A stretch of DNA of 11,278 nt, from positions 1 through 11,278 of the forward strand of contig DAOWNY010000037.1 in the NCBI GenBank assembly GCA_030642325.1. The letters run 5' to 3'. This document shows positions 1-7,001 of the stretch, piece after piece. The notes below the pieces were generated by a model. That model made no database searches and was not told where the DNA came from. It worked only from the letters and a program-made list of their open reading frames with translations. Every line of letters starts with the position of its first letter. Within the stretch, counting starts at the first letter, position 1. Both the position numbers and the translations under genes were made by a program. This DNA is from Deltaproteobacteria bacterium (GTDB lineage Bacteria > Desulfobacterota > DAOWNY01).

Positions 1-81
1 AACATTAAAAAGGATTATAAGGATAAGTCACTGAACAGGTTTAATGTGATAGTTGAAAACCGTAATGCAGGTTTGCCATGA
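1..81 (+). CDS. C-terminal end of an unidentified upstream gene (partial)
   Basis: The first reading frame is open from the window edge for 26 codons and stops at TGA 79-81. The other two forward frames stop within the first 35 bases. The stop overlaps the ATG of the next gene as ATGA, a typical sign of translational coupling between co-transcribed genes. The visible tail is charged (KKDYKDK... ending NRNAGLP) and I do not recognise a family. If real, it places the ROK kinase in an operon whose start lies to the left. The fragment is short, so chance openness is possible. Confidence 0.5.
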   Translation, partial: NIKKDYKDKSLNRFNVIVENRNAGLP

Positions 82-1001
82 ATCAATATAAAATCGGGGT
101 AGACCTGGGTGGGACTAAAATTGAAATCCTGCTGCTCGACCAGGAAAACCATCAACTCCATCGCTCAAGAATTCCCACCCCTCAAGATAAAAGTTATCCC
201 GCCATTCTCCAATCCCTCGGTGGATTGATCCGGGATACCTCGCGTCGCATCCCGGCAGGAAAAAACTATTCCATCGGTATAGGTATACCTGGAACAATCA
301 ATTATGAATCACAACTGGTCCAAAATGCCAATACTACCTGCCTGATCGGCAAACCCCTGCAAAGGGATTTAGAAAACTTGCTTGGCCGGCGCATTGGGAT
401 AGAAAATGATGCCAACTGTTTCACCCTGGCAGAAAGTCTGTTAGGTGTGGCAAAAGGGTACAGCCTGGTTTTTGGAATAATCATGGGAACCGGTTGCGGT
501 GGAGGTATCTGCATTGACGGTCACATCCGGCAGGGTAGCCATGGCATTGCCGGAGAATGGGGTCATTTTGCAGTGGACCCCTCAGGGGCAAAGTGTTACT
601 GTGGCAACCGGGGATGCGTTGAAACAAAAATCAGCGGGTCCGGGGTGGAGTCTGCTTTTTATAAAAATTACCATAGACGTCTTTCCATGCGAGAAATTGT
701 CGAGAAATATCGAAGGGGAGATGATCCATCGTGCAACACCGCCTTTGAACATTTTTTGGATGATTTCGGACGTTGTCTGGGAGGGCTCATATCCACACTG
801 GACCCGGATGCGGTTGTGCTGGGGGGTGGTCTTTCAAATATTGATGAATTATATGGAAAAGGAATCGAGCGGGTCCGGCACTATGCATTTCATCAACACA
901 TCAAAACCCCCATCCTCAAAAATGAGCTCGGTGATTCTGCCGGAGTATTTGGAGCAGCCTGGGTCGGCAGGAATGAACTAATCCTGCAACGTCAGCCATG
1001 A
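78..1001 (+). CDS. ROK-family sugar kinase
   Basis: Probable cytoplasmic ATP-dependent hexose kinase of the ROK family (307 aa, normal length). The N-terminal phosphate-binding motif DLGGTKIE is at residues 9-16. The catalytic aspartate is D111 in the IENDANCF segment. A second glycine-rich segment, MGTGCGGGI, lies at 136-144. The ROK zinc site is intact: H163 in GEWGHF followed by C173, C175 and C180 in KCYCGNRGCVET. A late glycine motif, VVLGGGLS, is at 247-254. Family members phosphorylate glucose, fructose, N-acetylglucosamine or N-acetylmannosamine. The sequence alone does not settle the substrate, although the GIIMGTGCGGG segment recalls NagK/fructokinase types. There is no N-terminal helix-turn-helix, so this is a kinase rather than a ROK repressor. 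The ATG at 78 overlaps the preceding stop and follows a modest GCAGG ribosome-binding site. Confidence 0.9.
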   Translation: MNQYKIGVDLGGTKIEILLLDQENHQLHRSRIPTPQDKSYPAILQSLGGLIRDTSRRIPAGKNYSIGIGIPGTINYESQLVQNANTTCLIGKPLQRDLENLLGRRIGIENDANCFTLAESLLGVAKGYSLVFGIIMGTGCGGGICIDGHIRQGSHGIAGEWGHFAVDPSGAKCYCGNRGCVETKISGSGVESAFYKNYHRRLSMREIVEKYRRGDDPSCNTAFEHFLDDFGRCLGGLISTLDPDAVVLGGGLSNIDELYGKGIERVRHYAFHQHIKTPILKNELGDSAGVFGAAWVGRNELILQRQP

Positions 1002-1071
1002 ATTAAAATTCAAATTTACCCCCTGTTGATTTACAATTACTATCTGCTCAATAAACCCCAAAAATGTTTCC

Positions 1072-1099
1072 TTGTTTCATTAAAATAGTGTATTAATAT
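1072..1099 (+). promoter_or_regulatory. Weak candidate promoter ahead of the small hypothetical gene
   Basis: The 115-bp gap after the ROK gene contains TTGTTT (1072-1077) and TAATAT (1094-1099) separated by 16 bases, a partial match to the sigma-70 -35/-10 pattern. Transcription from it would begin only about 10 bases before the start codon, close to the ribosome-binding site, which weakens the case. A second weak pair (TTGATT 1026-1031, CAATAA 1049-1054) is further upstream. No convincing rho-independent terminator follows the ROK gene. Confidence 0.22.
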
Positions 1100-1116
1100 C
1101 TATTAAGGAGAATAAA

Positions 1117-1398
1117 ATGGATTGCGGAAAAACAGATCAGGGTAAAACAGTGCAAGAAAGAATGGCCGAAGAAGCAATGGTTAAAGAGAAGGTTGATGAA
1201 GAGGGAAACAGATGGAAAAAGGTATATTTCGGGGGAGGAGAACATTTCAATAGATGGCTGGAACAATGCAAAGAACTGGGGGAAGTAATGCTTGAGGAGG
1301 TTAACCCAAAAGGGTATAAATGCTTTGAAGAGGGGGGAGAAAAACTATACCGAATCTGGATGAAAATGGGCGTAACAAAAGAAGACGACCTTTTTTAG
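1117..1398 (+). CDS. Small hypothetical protein, 93 aa, Glu/Lys-rich
   Basis: Function unknown. The gene has a good AAGGAG ribosome-binding site at 1104-1109, seven bases before the ATG, and ends at TAG 1396-1398. The protein is strongly charged, with a hydrophilic Lys/Glu N-terminal third and no signal peptide or membrane segment, so it is likely cytoplasmic. The centre and C-terminus look like a folded module: a WKKVYFGGGEHF segment (33-44), an amphipathic stretch with NRWLEQCKEL (45-54), then NPKGYKCFEEGG (63-74) and LYRIWMKMG (77-85). Cysteines are C3, C51 and C69, not arranged as a recognisable metal site. It stands alone between the ROK gene and the histidine kinase and is separated from the latter by two hairpins. 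Its conserved-looking aromatic/glycine motifs and strong ribosome-binding site support a real gene. Confidence 0.75.
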   Translation: MDCGKTDQGKTVQERMAEEAMVKEKVDEEGNRWKKVYFGGGEHFNRWLEQCKELGEVMLEEVNPKGYKCFEEGGEKLYRIWMKMGVTKEDDLF

Positions 1399-1411
1399 CA
1401 AATAATTTTTC

Positions 1412-1429
1412 GTAACTGTTCGCAGTTAC
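1412..1429 (+). repeat. Perfect 7-bp hairpin with TTCG loop
   Basis: GTAACTG (1412-1418) and CAGTTAC (1423-1429) pair perfectly around the four-base loop TTCG. It lies 14 bases after the stop of the small hypothetical gene. No T-tract follows, so it is not a textbook rho-independent terminator. It may stabilise the 3' end of the upstream mRNA or act in the leader of the kinase gene. Confidence 0.6.
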
Positions 1430-1431
1430 AC

Positions 1432-1457
1432 CTTTCCCTTCCCGCCTTTTGGGAAAG
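1432..1457 (+). repeat. Second 7-bp hairpin before the histidine kinase
   Basis: CTTTCCC (1432-1438) and GGGAAAG (1451-1457) are perfect inverted arms around a 12-base loop. The hairpin ends six bases before the TGAGGA ribosome-binding site (1463-1468) of the kinase. An A-rich rather than T-rich stretch follows, so terminator function on the plus strand is doubtful. Together with the preceding hairpin it could insulate the two genes or tune translation of the kinase. Confidence 0.5.
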
Positions 1458-1477
1458 AAAAATGAGGATTTTAAAGG

Positions 1478-3571
1478 GTGATAAACATTAAAACCCAAAG
1501 CGCACTGATTGCTGCCATAATCTGTTTTTTTTTAGCCGTCTCTTTTATTATTAAAACCAGGGGAATGAAAAGAAAGGTATATTATGCCTTTATTTATTTA
1601 AACATCAATATTTTTATCTGGGAATTGGCTTTTTTTCTCTATGCCGTTACAGGGGAAAAACTTTTTAACAAAATTTTTTATCTGGCCTACTCCTTTCTTC
1701 CGCCCGCCGTGCTCTACTTTACACTTCATCTCCTTATGGAAAAAGATAAAGGTGTCTGGAAAATCTTTAAATCAACCCTGGGGGCTACTTTTATCCTCAT
1801 AATCCTCCTTTTTTCTCCCCTGTTTCAAGATCGGTTTTGGGGAATAGTCTACCTGCTTTACTTAATTTCAGTGCTATCTTTCAGTTTTTACAAAATTTAT
1901 CTAAAGTACAATTATACCTCCTCCGCTGCCGAACGAACCCGGCTCAATTATCTTTTAATTGGAGGCGGATTTATGCTTTTCTTTGGATCAACCAATCTGT
2001 TACCCTATCTAGGTATCTCATTTCCACCATCGGGCAATATAGTTTTAGCATTATATATCTATTTTGTTTCCCTGTTAATAATCAACTACCGTCTATTGGA
2101 TCTCTATGAAATGATGGGGAAAATCCTGGTTTCCGGGGCATTAATCCTCATTATTTCCACCATTTACGGAAGCATGATCCTCTGGACGGGAAATCAAACC
2201 GCTCTTTTGATCTTTAATACTTTTATTGCCTCTCTTTTGGTCTTGATACTTTTTGAGCCGATTAAATCTTTGGTGGAAAAAATGACTAACAATTTTTTCT
2301 TTAAACAGCAAAGTGATTTTAAAAGAGATCTCAACTTTCTCAAGGTCAGGCTTGCGGATGTAATTAGTCAGGACCAACTAATAAAATCAGTCCTAGAGTC
2401 CCTGAAGACTTCCCATCGAATCTCCGGTGGTTCTATTTATCTTCTGGACAGGGAAACCGACGACTATATTTTAAAGGATAAATTTTGTAAAGATAAAAAA
2501 AAATCTCAGCTGACCCATATTCGAGATAAATCTTTTATTGACCATATACAATACCGGAATACACCTTTGCTTTTAGATGAATTAGAGAGGGAAATGTGGG
2601 AAGATTCTCTAACAACAAAAGTCTCCGAGTTAAAGCAGCTATCCAAAATTTTATTGGATATGAACTGCCAGGTCTCAATCCCCCTGATTAGTCAAAGCCG
2701 GATAATTGGACTTTTAAACCTGAAGAGTGAAAAATCTTTAGAAAGTTTTTCCCGGGATGAAATTGATCTTTTAATCCAACTGGCGGATCAAATCGCCCTC
2801 TCTTTGACAAAGGTTGAAGTATACGAAAAAATGAAGGATAAAGATCGACTCATCGCTCTTGGTGAAATGGCGGCGGGACTCGCCCACGAAATCAGAAACC
2901 CATTGGGATCAATAAAGGGGGCATCTCAATATTTAATCCCCGATATCAATCAGAGTGATGCTCAGGATCTTCTGAAGGTAATAAATGATGAGGTGGATCG
3001 TCTCAATCGGGTGGTTTCTAAATTTTTAGATTATGCCGGCCCATTTCGTCTCAATCTTCAAAATTCGGACATCAACGAAATATTAGCCAAAAGTTCCGAC
3101 CTGGTTTCCCAGAAAAATATGCCGGCAAATATTAAAATCGAAATGAATCTTGGGAACAATCTTCCCGAAGTGGAAATTGACCGGGATCAAATTCAACAAG
3201 TATGTTTAAATTTAATCCTGAACGGCATTCAAGCCATGCCGACGGGTGGAACATTGACTATAAGCACCTGCCTGGTGCAAAATGACAAAAACCTGACCAT
3301 GGCAAACGACAAAATTGATCCAGCCGTCAGGGTTGCCGAAAATCAATTTATCCAGTTAAAATTCGAAGATATTGGGGAGGGAATCCCCCCAAAAGATTTA
3401 AAAAATATTTTTACACCCTTTTTTACCTCAAAAGAGGGGGGGGTAGGCTTGGGACTGGCCATTTCCAATAGAATCATCGAGGCCCACGGGGGAAGCATTA
3501 AAGTAATTAGTCAAATCGGCAAGGGCAGTCAATTCTTAGTAATTATTCCCCTAAAGAAAAAAGGTAATTAA
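1478..3571 (+). CDS. Membrane-bound sensor histidine kinase (multi-TM, GAF, HisKA, HATPase)
   Basis: Sensor kinase of 697 aa, starting at GTG with TGAGGA at 1463-1468, nine bases upstream. The first ~260 residues carry about eight or nine hydrophobic segments (roughly 8-25, 38-56, 66-86, 102-118, 120-140, 155-175, 186-204, 216-234, 241-260), like histidine-kinase N-terminal 7TM-type sensors. A GAF-like domain spans about 295-445 (IPLISQSRIIGLLNL then DLLIQLADQIALSL). The HisKA motif GLAHEIRNPLGS places the phosphorylated histidine at H470. The HATPase domain has an N box (NLILNGIQAMP, 578-588), a G1 box (DIGEGIP, 631-637), an F box (FTPFFTSK) and a G2 box (GGVGLGLAI, 654-662). About 25 polar residues (598-623) are inserted between the strand GTLTIST and the G1 box. 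No receiver domain is present. The partner is the regulator starting on the next base. The architecture resembles PrsK-type kinases, but that identity is not shown. Ligand unknown. Confidence 0.93.
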   Translation: MINIKTQSALIAAIICFFLAVSFIIKTRGMKRKVYYAFIYLNINIFIWELAFFLYAVTGEKLFNKIFYLAYSFLPPAVLYFTLHLLMEKDKGVWKIFKSTLGATFILIILLFSPLFQDRFWGIVYLLYLISVLSFSFYKIYLKYNYTSSAAERTRLNYLLIGGGFMLFFGSTNLLPYLGISFPPSGNIVLALYIYFVSLLIINYRLLDLYEMMGKILVSGALILIISTIYGSMILWTGNQTALLIFNTFIASLLVLILFEPIKSLVEKMTNNFFFKQQSDFKRDLNFLKVRLADVISQDQLIKSVLESLKTSHRISGGSIYLLDRETDDYILKDKFCKDKKKSQLTHIRDKSFIDHIQYRNTPLLLDELEREMWEDSLTTKVSELKQLSKILLDMNCQVSIPLISQSRIIGLLNLKSEKSLESFSRDEIDLLIQLADQIALSLTKVEVYEKMKDKDRLIALGEMAAGLAHEIRNPLGSIKGASQYLIPDINQSDAQDLLKVINDEVDRLNRVVSKFLDYAGPFRLNLQNSDINEILAKSSDLVSQKNMPANIKIEMNLGNNLPEVEIDRDQIQQVCLNLILNGIQAMPTGGTLTISTCLVQNDKNLTMANDKIDPAVRVAENQFIQLKFEDIGEGIPPKDLKNIFTPFFTSKEGGVGLGLAISNRIIEAHGGSIKVISQIGKGSQFLVIIPLKKKGN

Positions 3572-4957
3572 ATGGACAATCAAGAAGATATCATGGTGGT
3601 AGACGACGAGCTCAACATGAGGAGGGTGCTTTCCGCCCTTTTGAAAAAAGAAGGATACCGGATAATTTCCATGGCTGACGGCAAACAAGCCTTAGAATTC
3701 TTGGGGAATCAGGAGATATCGGTTTTGATTACTGATTTGAAAATGCCCGGAATGGATGGGATTGAGCTTTTAGAAAAGGTAAATTCCCGATGGCCTCATA
3801 TTCCGGTGATAATCCTCACTGCCCACGGCACCATTAGCACTGCCGTAGAGGCCCTTAAGAAAGGGGCATTCGATTATTTAACCAAACCCTTTGAGCAAGA
3901 AGAGTTGAAACTGGTAGTAAAAAAAGCGACAAAAACCAGTATACTCAATTCTCAGAACATAGGATCCATCCAGGAATATTCCAGTCAGTACAAAATCATC
4001 GGAAAAAGCGGGGGTATGCAAAACATTTATCAAATGATTGAAAAAATAGCCTGCAGTCCCACCACCATTCTATTAACCGGGGAAAGCGGAACCGGCAAAG
4101 AATTAATTGCCCGGGCAATTCACAAAAAAAGCGGGAAAAAGGGACCTTTTATCAAGATTAATTGTGCCGCAATCCCTCCTGCCTTGATGGAAAGCGAACT
4201 TTTCGGTTATGAGAGGGGTGCTTTTACCGGAGCAGTTACCAGTAAAATGGGGAGGTTTGAACTTGCCCAGCAGGGGACTCTGTTTCTGGATGAAATCGGG
4301 GAAATTACCAAGGAAATGCAGGCTAAATTTTTGCATGTCCTGCAAGAACGGGAGGTTGAGCGAGTAGGGGGCCTTAAAACAATAAAAATAGATGTTCGGC
4401 TGATAACCGCCACCAAAAGAAACCTTCATGAAGAGGTTCAGTCGGGCAACTTTCGGGATGACCTCTACTACCGATTAAATGTTATGCCTATCCATTTACC
4501 GCCTCTCAGAGAAAGAAGAGAGGATATTCCCCTTTTATTGAATTACTTCAGAAAGGAATTTAATCAACATCTGCATAAAGAGATCCGGGGGATCGAAGAA
4601 GATGCACAAGAGATACTGATAAACTACGCCTGGCCGGGCAACATCAGGGAACTGGAAAACGTTATGGAGAGGTTGCTTCTCATGTCCGAAGGCCCCCTGA
4701 TCAGAAAAGAGGATCTGCCCGAGACTCTAAATTTTAAGGCAGGGCGCTCCGGGGAATCTCAAAAAGATAGGGAAAAATTTCTTAAGGGAGCGGTAAGGGC
4801 CAAAGCCGATGTATTTGAAAGGGAGTTGATTGAAAAAGCTTTAATGGAAGCCAAGGGCAACGTAACCCGGTCTTCTAAAATATTAGGGATCAGCCGTAAA
4901 AATCTGCAAATAAAAATGAAAAAATACAGTTTAAGAAAAAAAGGGGATAAAAATTAA
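3572..4957 (+). CDS. NtrC-family sigma-54-dependent response regulator
   Basis: DNA-binding response regulator of 461 aa, the usual length for NtrC/AtoC types. The N-terminal receiver has the acidic pair D11/D12, phosphoacceptor D55 in LITDLKMPGMDG, T83 and K105 (TKPF). The AAA+ domain has Walker A GESGTGKE (170-177), the sigma-54 contact loop GAFTGA (216-221), Walker B GTLFLDE (235-241) and the arginine-rich segment PLRERREDIP (311-320). A Fis-type helix-turn-helix is at the C-terminus (about 428-450, GNVTRSSKILGISRKNL). All key residues are present, so it should be an active phosphorylation-dependent activator of sigma-54 RNA polymerase. The ATG immediately follows the kinase TAA, indicating translational coupling. 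I found no convincing -24/-12 promoter in this window, so its target genes are not evident. Confidence 0.95.
   Translation: MDNQEDIMVVDDELNMRRVLSALLKKEGYRIISMADGKQALEFLGNQEISVLITDLKMPGMDGIELLEKVNSRWPHIPVIILTAHGTISTAVEALKKGAFDYLTKPFEQEELKLVVKKATKTSILNSQNIGSIQEYSSQYKIIGKSGGMQNIYQMIEKIACSPTTILLTGESGTGKELIARAIHKKSGKKGPFIKINCAAIPPALMESELFGYERGAFTGAVTSKMGRFELAQQGTLFLDEIGEITKEMQAKFLHVLQEREVERVGGLKTIKIDVRLITATKRNLHEEVQSGNFRDDLYYRLNVMPIHLPPLRERREDIPLLLNYFRKEFNQHLHKEIRGIEEDAQEILINYAWPGNIRELENVMERLLLMSEGPLIRKEDLPETLNFKAGRSGESQKDREKFLKGAVRAKADVFERELIEKALMEAKGNVTRSSKILGISRKNLQIKMKKYSLRKKGDKN
4941..4955 (+). promoter_or_regulatory. Ribosome-binding site and possible ATT start for oppD
   Basis: AAGGGG at 4941-4946 is followed six bases later by ATT (4953-4955), in frame with the ABC ATPase and overlapping the regulator's TAA (4955-4957). 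From the in-frame stop at 4932-4934 to TTG 4986 there is no ATG, GTG or TTG. The ATT would add 11 residues (MNKTTEEHAPL), so that the protein reads ...APLLEVKSL, as is usual for DppD/OppD N-termini. The TTG at 4986 has only a weak, poorly spaced GAAGAG upstream. Confidence 0.45.
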
Positions 4958-4985
4958 CAAAACAACTGAAGAGCACGCTCCTCTT

Positions 4986-5942
4986 TTGGAGGTTAAATCG
5001 CTCAGAACTCATTTTTCCACTGAATACGGCACCATCAAGGCGGTTGACGGGGTTAGCTTTGAAATAAAACCGGGGGAAATTTTGGGAGTGGCAGGGGAAT
5101 CCGGATGCGGAAAAACAGTAACCGGGCTCTCCATACTGAGGTTAATACCCTCCCAGTCCGGTAGAATATTGGGGGGGGAGGTTATATTTAAAAAAAGGGA
5201 TCTCCTTTCCCTCAGAGAAAAAGAGATGCAGGACTTAAGGGGCAATGAAATAAGTATGATATTTCAAGAACCCATGACCTATTTAAACCCGGTTTTTACC
5301 ATCGGCAATCAGGTCTCTGAAGTAATATATGTCCATAAAAATATTTCCAAAACTGAAGCAAGGGACATTACTATCGATATCCTAAATAAAGTGGGTATCG
5401 CCGATCCTGCAAAACGGTTTAAGGATTACCCCCATCAGTTCAGCGGTGGCATGAGACAAAGGGTAATGATTGCGATGGCCCTTATCTGCAACCCCTCCCT
5501 GGTTATTGCGGATGAACCGACAACTGCTCTGGATGTTACAATTCAAGCCCAGATACTGGAACTTCTTCAAGCTTTAAAAGAGGAATTCCGGATGTCTTTA
5601 ATGCTCATTAGTCACGATTTGGGAATAATAGCTACCATAGCTGATCGAGTGGTAATAATGTATGCAGGTAGAATTATTGAATACGGCACGGCTGAAGAAA
5701 TATTTTACCAGGCCATGCATCCCTATACGGTTGGGCTGCTGGATTCTATCCCCCGTTCCAATAAAAAAAGGGGGAAGTTTCATGCCATTCCCGGCCAGGT
5801 CCCCAATCCTTTACAACTACCGAAGGGTTGTAAGTTTTACCCTCGTTGCTCACGGGCAACCTCGGATTGCGAAGGGCGGGAGCCGGACGTTGAAAAAATC
5901 AGTGGGAGCCATGGTGTCAGGTGTTACAATTGGAACATTTAA
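4986..5942 (+). CDS. oppD: Oligopeptide/dipeptide ABC transporter ATPase, OppD/DppD type
   Basis: ATP-binding subunit of a peptide-type ABC importer, acting on the inner face of the membrane. Numbered from TTG 4986 (318 aa): Walker A GESGCGKT (37-44), Q-loop Q94 in MIFQEP, signature FSGGMRQR (152-159), Walker B LVIADEP with E177, D-loop ALDVT and H-loop H210 in LISHDLG. The C-terminal oligopeptide-transporter extension has HPYT and GCKFYPRC, with cysteines C282, C288, C295 and C313. This four-cysteine pattern is typical of DppD/OppD and in some members binds an iron-sulfur cluster (family knowledge, not seen here). The true start may be ATT 4953, giving 329 aa and coupling to the regulator. 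An OppF-like partner follows after 31-43 bp, but no permease or binding protein gene is near. The substrate could be peptides, nickel or sugars; the subfamily does not decide it. Confidence 0.9.
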   Translation: MEVKSLRTHFSTEYGTIKAVDGVSFEIKPGEILGVAGESGCGKTVTGLSILRLIPSQSGRILGGEVIFKKRDLLSLREKEMQDLRGNEISMIFQEPMTYLNPVFTIGNQVSEVIYVHKNISKTEARDITIDILNKVGIADPAKRFKDYPHQFSGGMRQRVMIAMALICNPSLVIADEPTTALDVTIQAQILELLQALKEEFRMSLMLISHDLGIIATIADRVVIMYAGRIIEYGTAEEIFYQAMHPYTVGLLDSIPRSNKKRGKFHAIPGQVPNPLQLPKGCKFYPRCSRATSDCEGREPDVEKISGSHGVRCYNWNI

Positions 5943-5985
5943 TACACTGTAAAATTATCAAAATCTTTGAAAATTGGAGACATCA

Positions 5986-6966
5986 ATGACTTCTCCTGAA
6001 CCATACCTTCTTGAGGTAAAGAACCTGAAAAAATATTTTTCTCAAAGGGGGATGTTCTCCTCCCGGACCGGCAGGATAGTAAAAGCTGTGGATGGAATAA
6101 ATTTTTGCCTCCATCGGGGGGAAACCCTGGGACTGGTGGGAGAAAGCGGTTGCGGCAAGACCACTCTGGGGAGGGTGATCCTCCGCCTGGTTATGCCAAC
6201 CGATGGAACGGTAATTTTTGATGGACATAAGGTATTTGACGTGAAGCGCAAAAAGCTTCGCCAATTGAGACAAAAAATGCAAATTATCTTCCAGGACCCA
6301 TACAGTTCTTTAAACCCCAGAATAAAAATTTCCAATATAATCGGCGAAGCTTTCTCGATCCACAAACTCGCCGGGAAAAAAGAAAAAATTGATAGGGTGT
6401 CCGAACTTTTAGAGCTGGTGGGCCTTAGGGCTTCCGATCTTAACCGCTATCCCCATGAGTTTAGCGGAGGCCAAAGACAACGGATTGGAATTGCCCGCGC
6501 CTTAGCTCTAAACCCTCAATTAGTCGTTGCCGACGAACCGGTATCTGCATTGGATGTTTCCGTTCAATCCCAGATCTTAAATTTACTTTTGGAGCTGCAA
6601 AATAAATTTCAGCTTTCCTATCTATTCATCTCCCACGATTTGAATGTGGTAAGACATATAAGTGATCGGGTTGCGGTTATGTATTTGGGTAGGATTGTAG
6701 AGCTGGCAAAATCGCAAGAAATTTACCAAAACCCGCTACATCCTTATACAAAGGCTCTGTTATCCGCTACCCCCATCCCGGATCCCGCAAAAAGAAAAAG
6801 ACCGGTTAGTATCTTCGGAGATGTTGCCGGGTTCCAAAACCTTTCTTCAGGGTGCCGCTTTTACCCCCGCTGCAAAGAAGCTACGGGTGAATGTAAAAAG
6901 ATGGAACCGGGGTTGAGAGATATTGGGAGAGGGCATCTGGTGGCCTGTCACTTATCTGTTCAGTAA
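5986..6966 (+). CDS. oppF: Oligopeptide/dipeptide ABC transporter ATPase, OppF/DppF type
   Basis: Second ATPase of the peptide-type importer, expected to form a heterodimer with the preceding protein. From ATG 5986 it has 326 aa: Walker A GESGCGKTT (52-60), Q103 in IIFQDPYSSLNP, signature FSGGQRQR (159-166), Walker B VVADEP with E184, D-loop SALDVS and H217 in FISHDLN. The extra loop SQRGMFSSRTGRIVKAVDG before Walker A and the YSSLNPR stretch are typical of OppF/DppF rather than OppD. The C-terminal extension has C290, C296, C303 and C321. I chose ATG 5986 because GGAGA (5976-5980) lies five bases upstream. A TTG at 5974 in the same frame would sit inside that ribosome-binding site. The gene lies 43 bp after oppD and 35 bp before tatD, so it is probably in the same transcript. 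Confidence 0.92.
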   Translation: MTSPEPYLLEVKNLKKYFSQRGMFSSRTGRIVKAVDGINFCLHRGETLGLVGESGCGKTTLGRVILRLVMPTDGTVIFDGHKVFDVKRKKLRQLRQKMQIIFQDPYSSLNPRIKISNIIGEAFSIHKLAGKKEKIDRVSELLELVGLRASDLNRYPHEFSGGQRQRIGIARALALNPQLVVADEPVSALDVSVQSQILNLLLELQNKFQLSYLFISHDLNVVRHISDRVAVMYLGRIVELAKSQEIYQNPLHPYTKALLSATPIPDPAKRKRPVSIFGDVAGFQNLSSGCRFYPRCKEATGECKKMEPGLRDIGRGHLVACHLSVQ

Positions 6967-7001
6967 CAACTATATTTTTAGCTTCAAAATGGGGAGGAAT
7001 T

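Noticed and set aside
499..981. 160-codon open frame on the plus strand inside the ROK kinase gene
   Set aside because: It lies wholly within a well-supported gene in another frame, and its translation has no family motif or own ribosome-binding site context.
1478..4957. Assignment of the two-component pair as AtoS/AtoC, NtrB/NtrC or PrsK/PrsR
   Set aside because: The domain types fit several such systems, but no acetoacetate, nitrogen or exosortase genes are present, so only family-level calls are supportable.
4986..5001. GG-N10-GC spacing resembling a sigma-54 -24/-12 promoter at the start of oppD
   Set aside because: The flanking bases do not match the TGGCAC-N5-TTGC consensus, and the GG is part of the coding sequence; chance is likelier.
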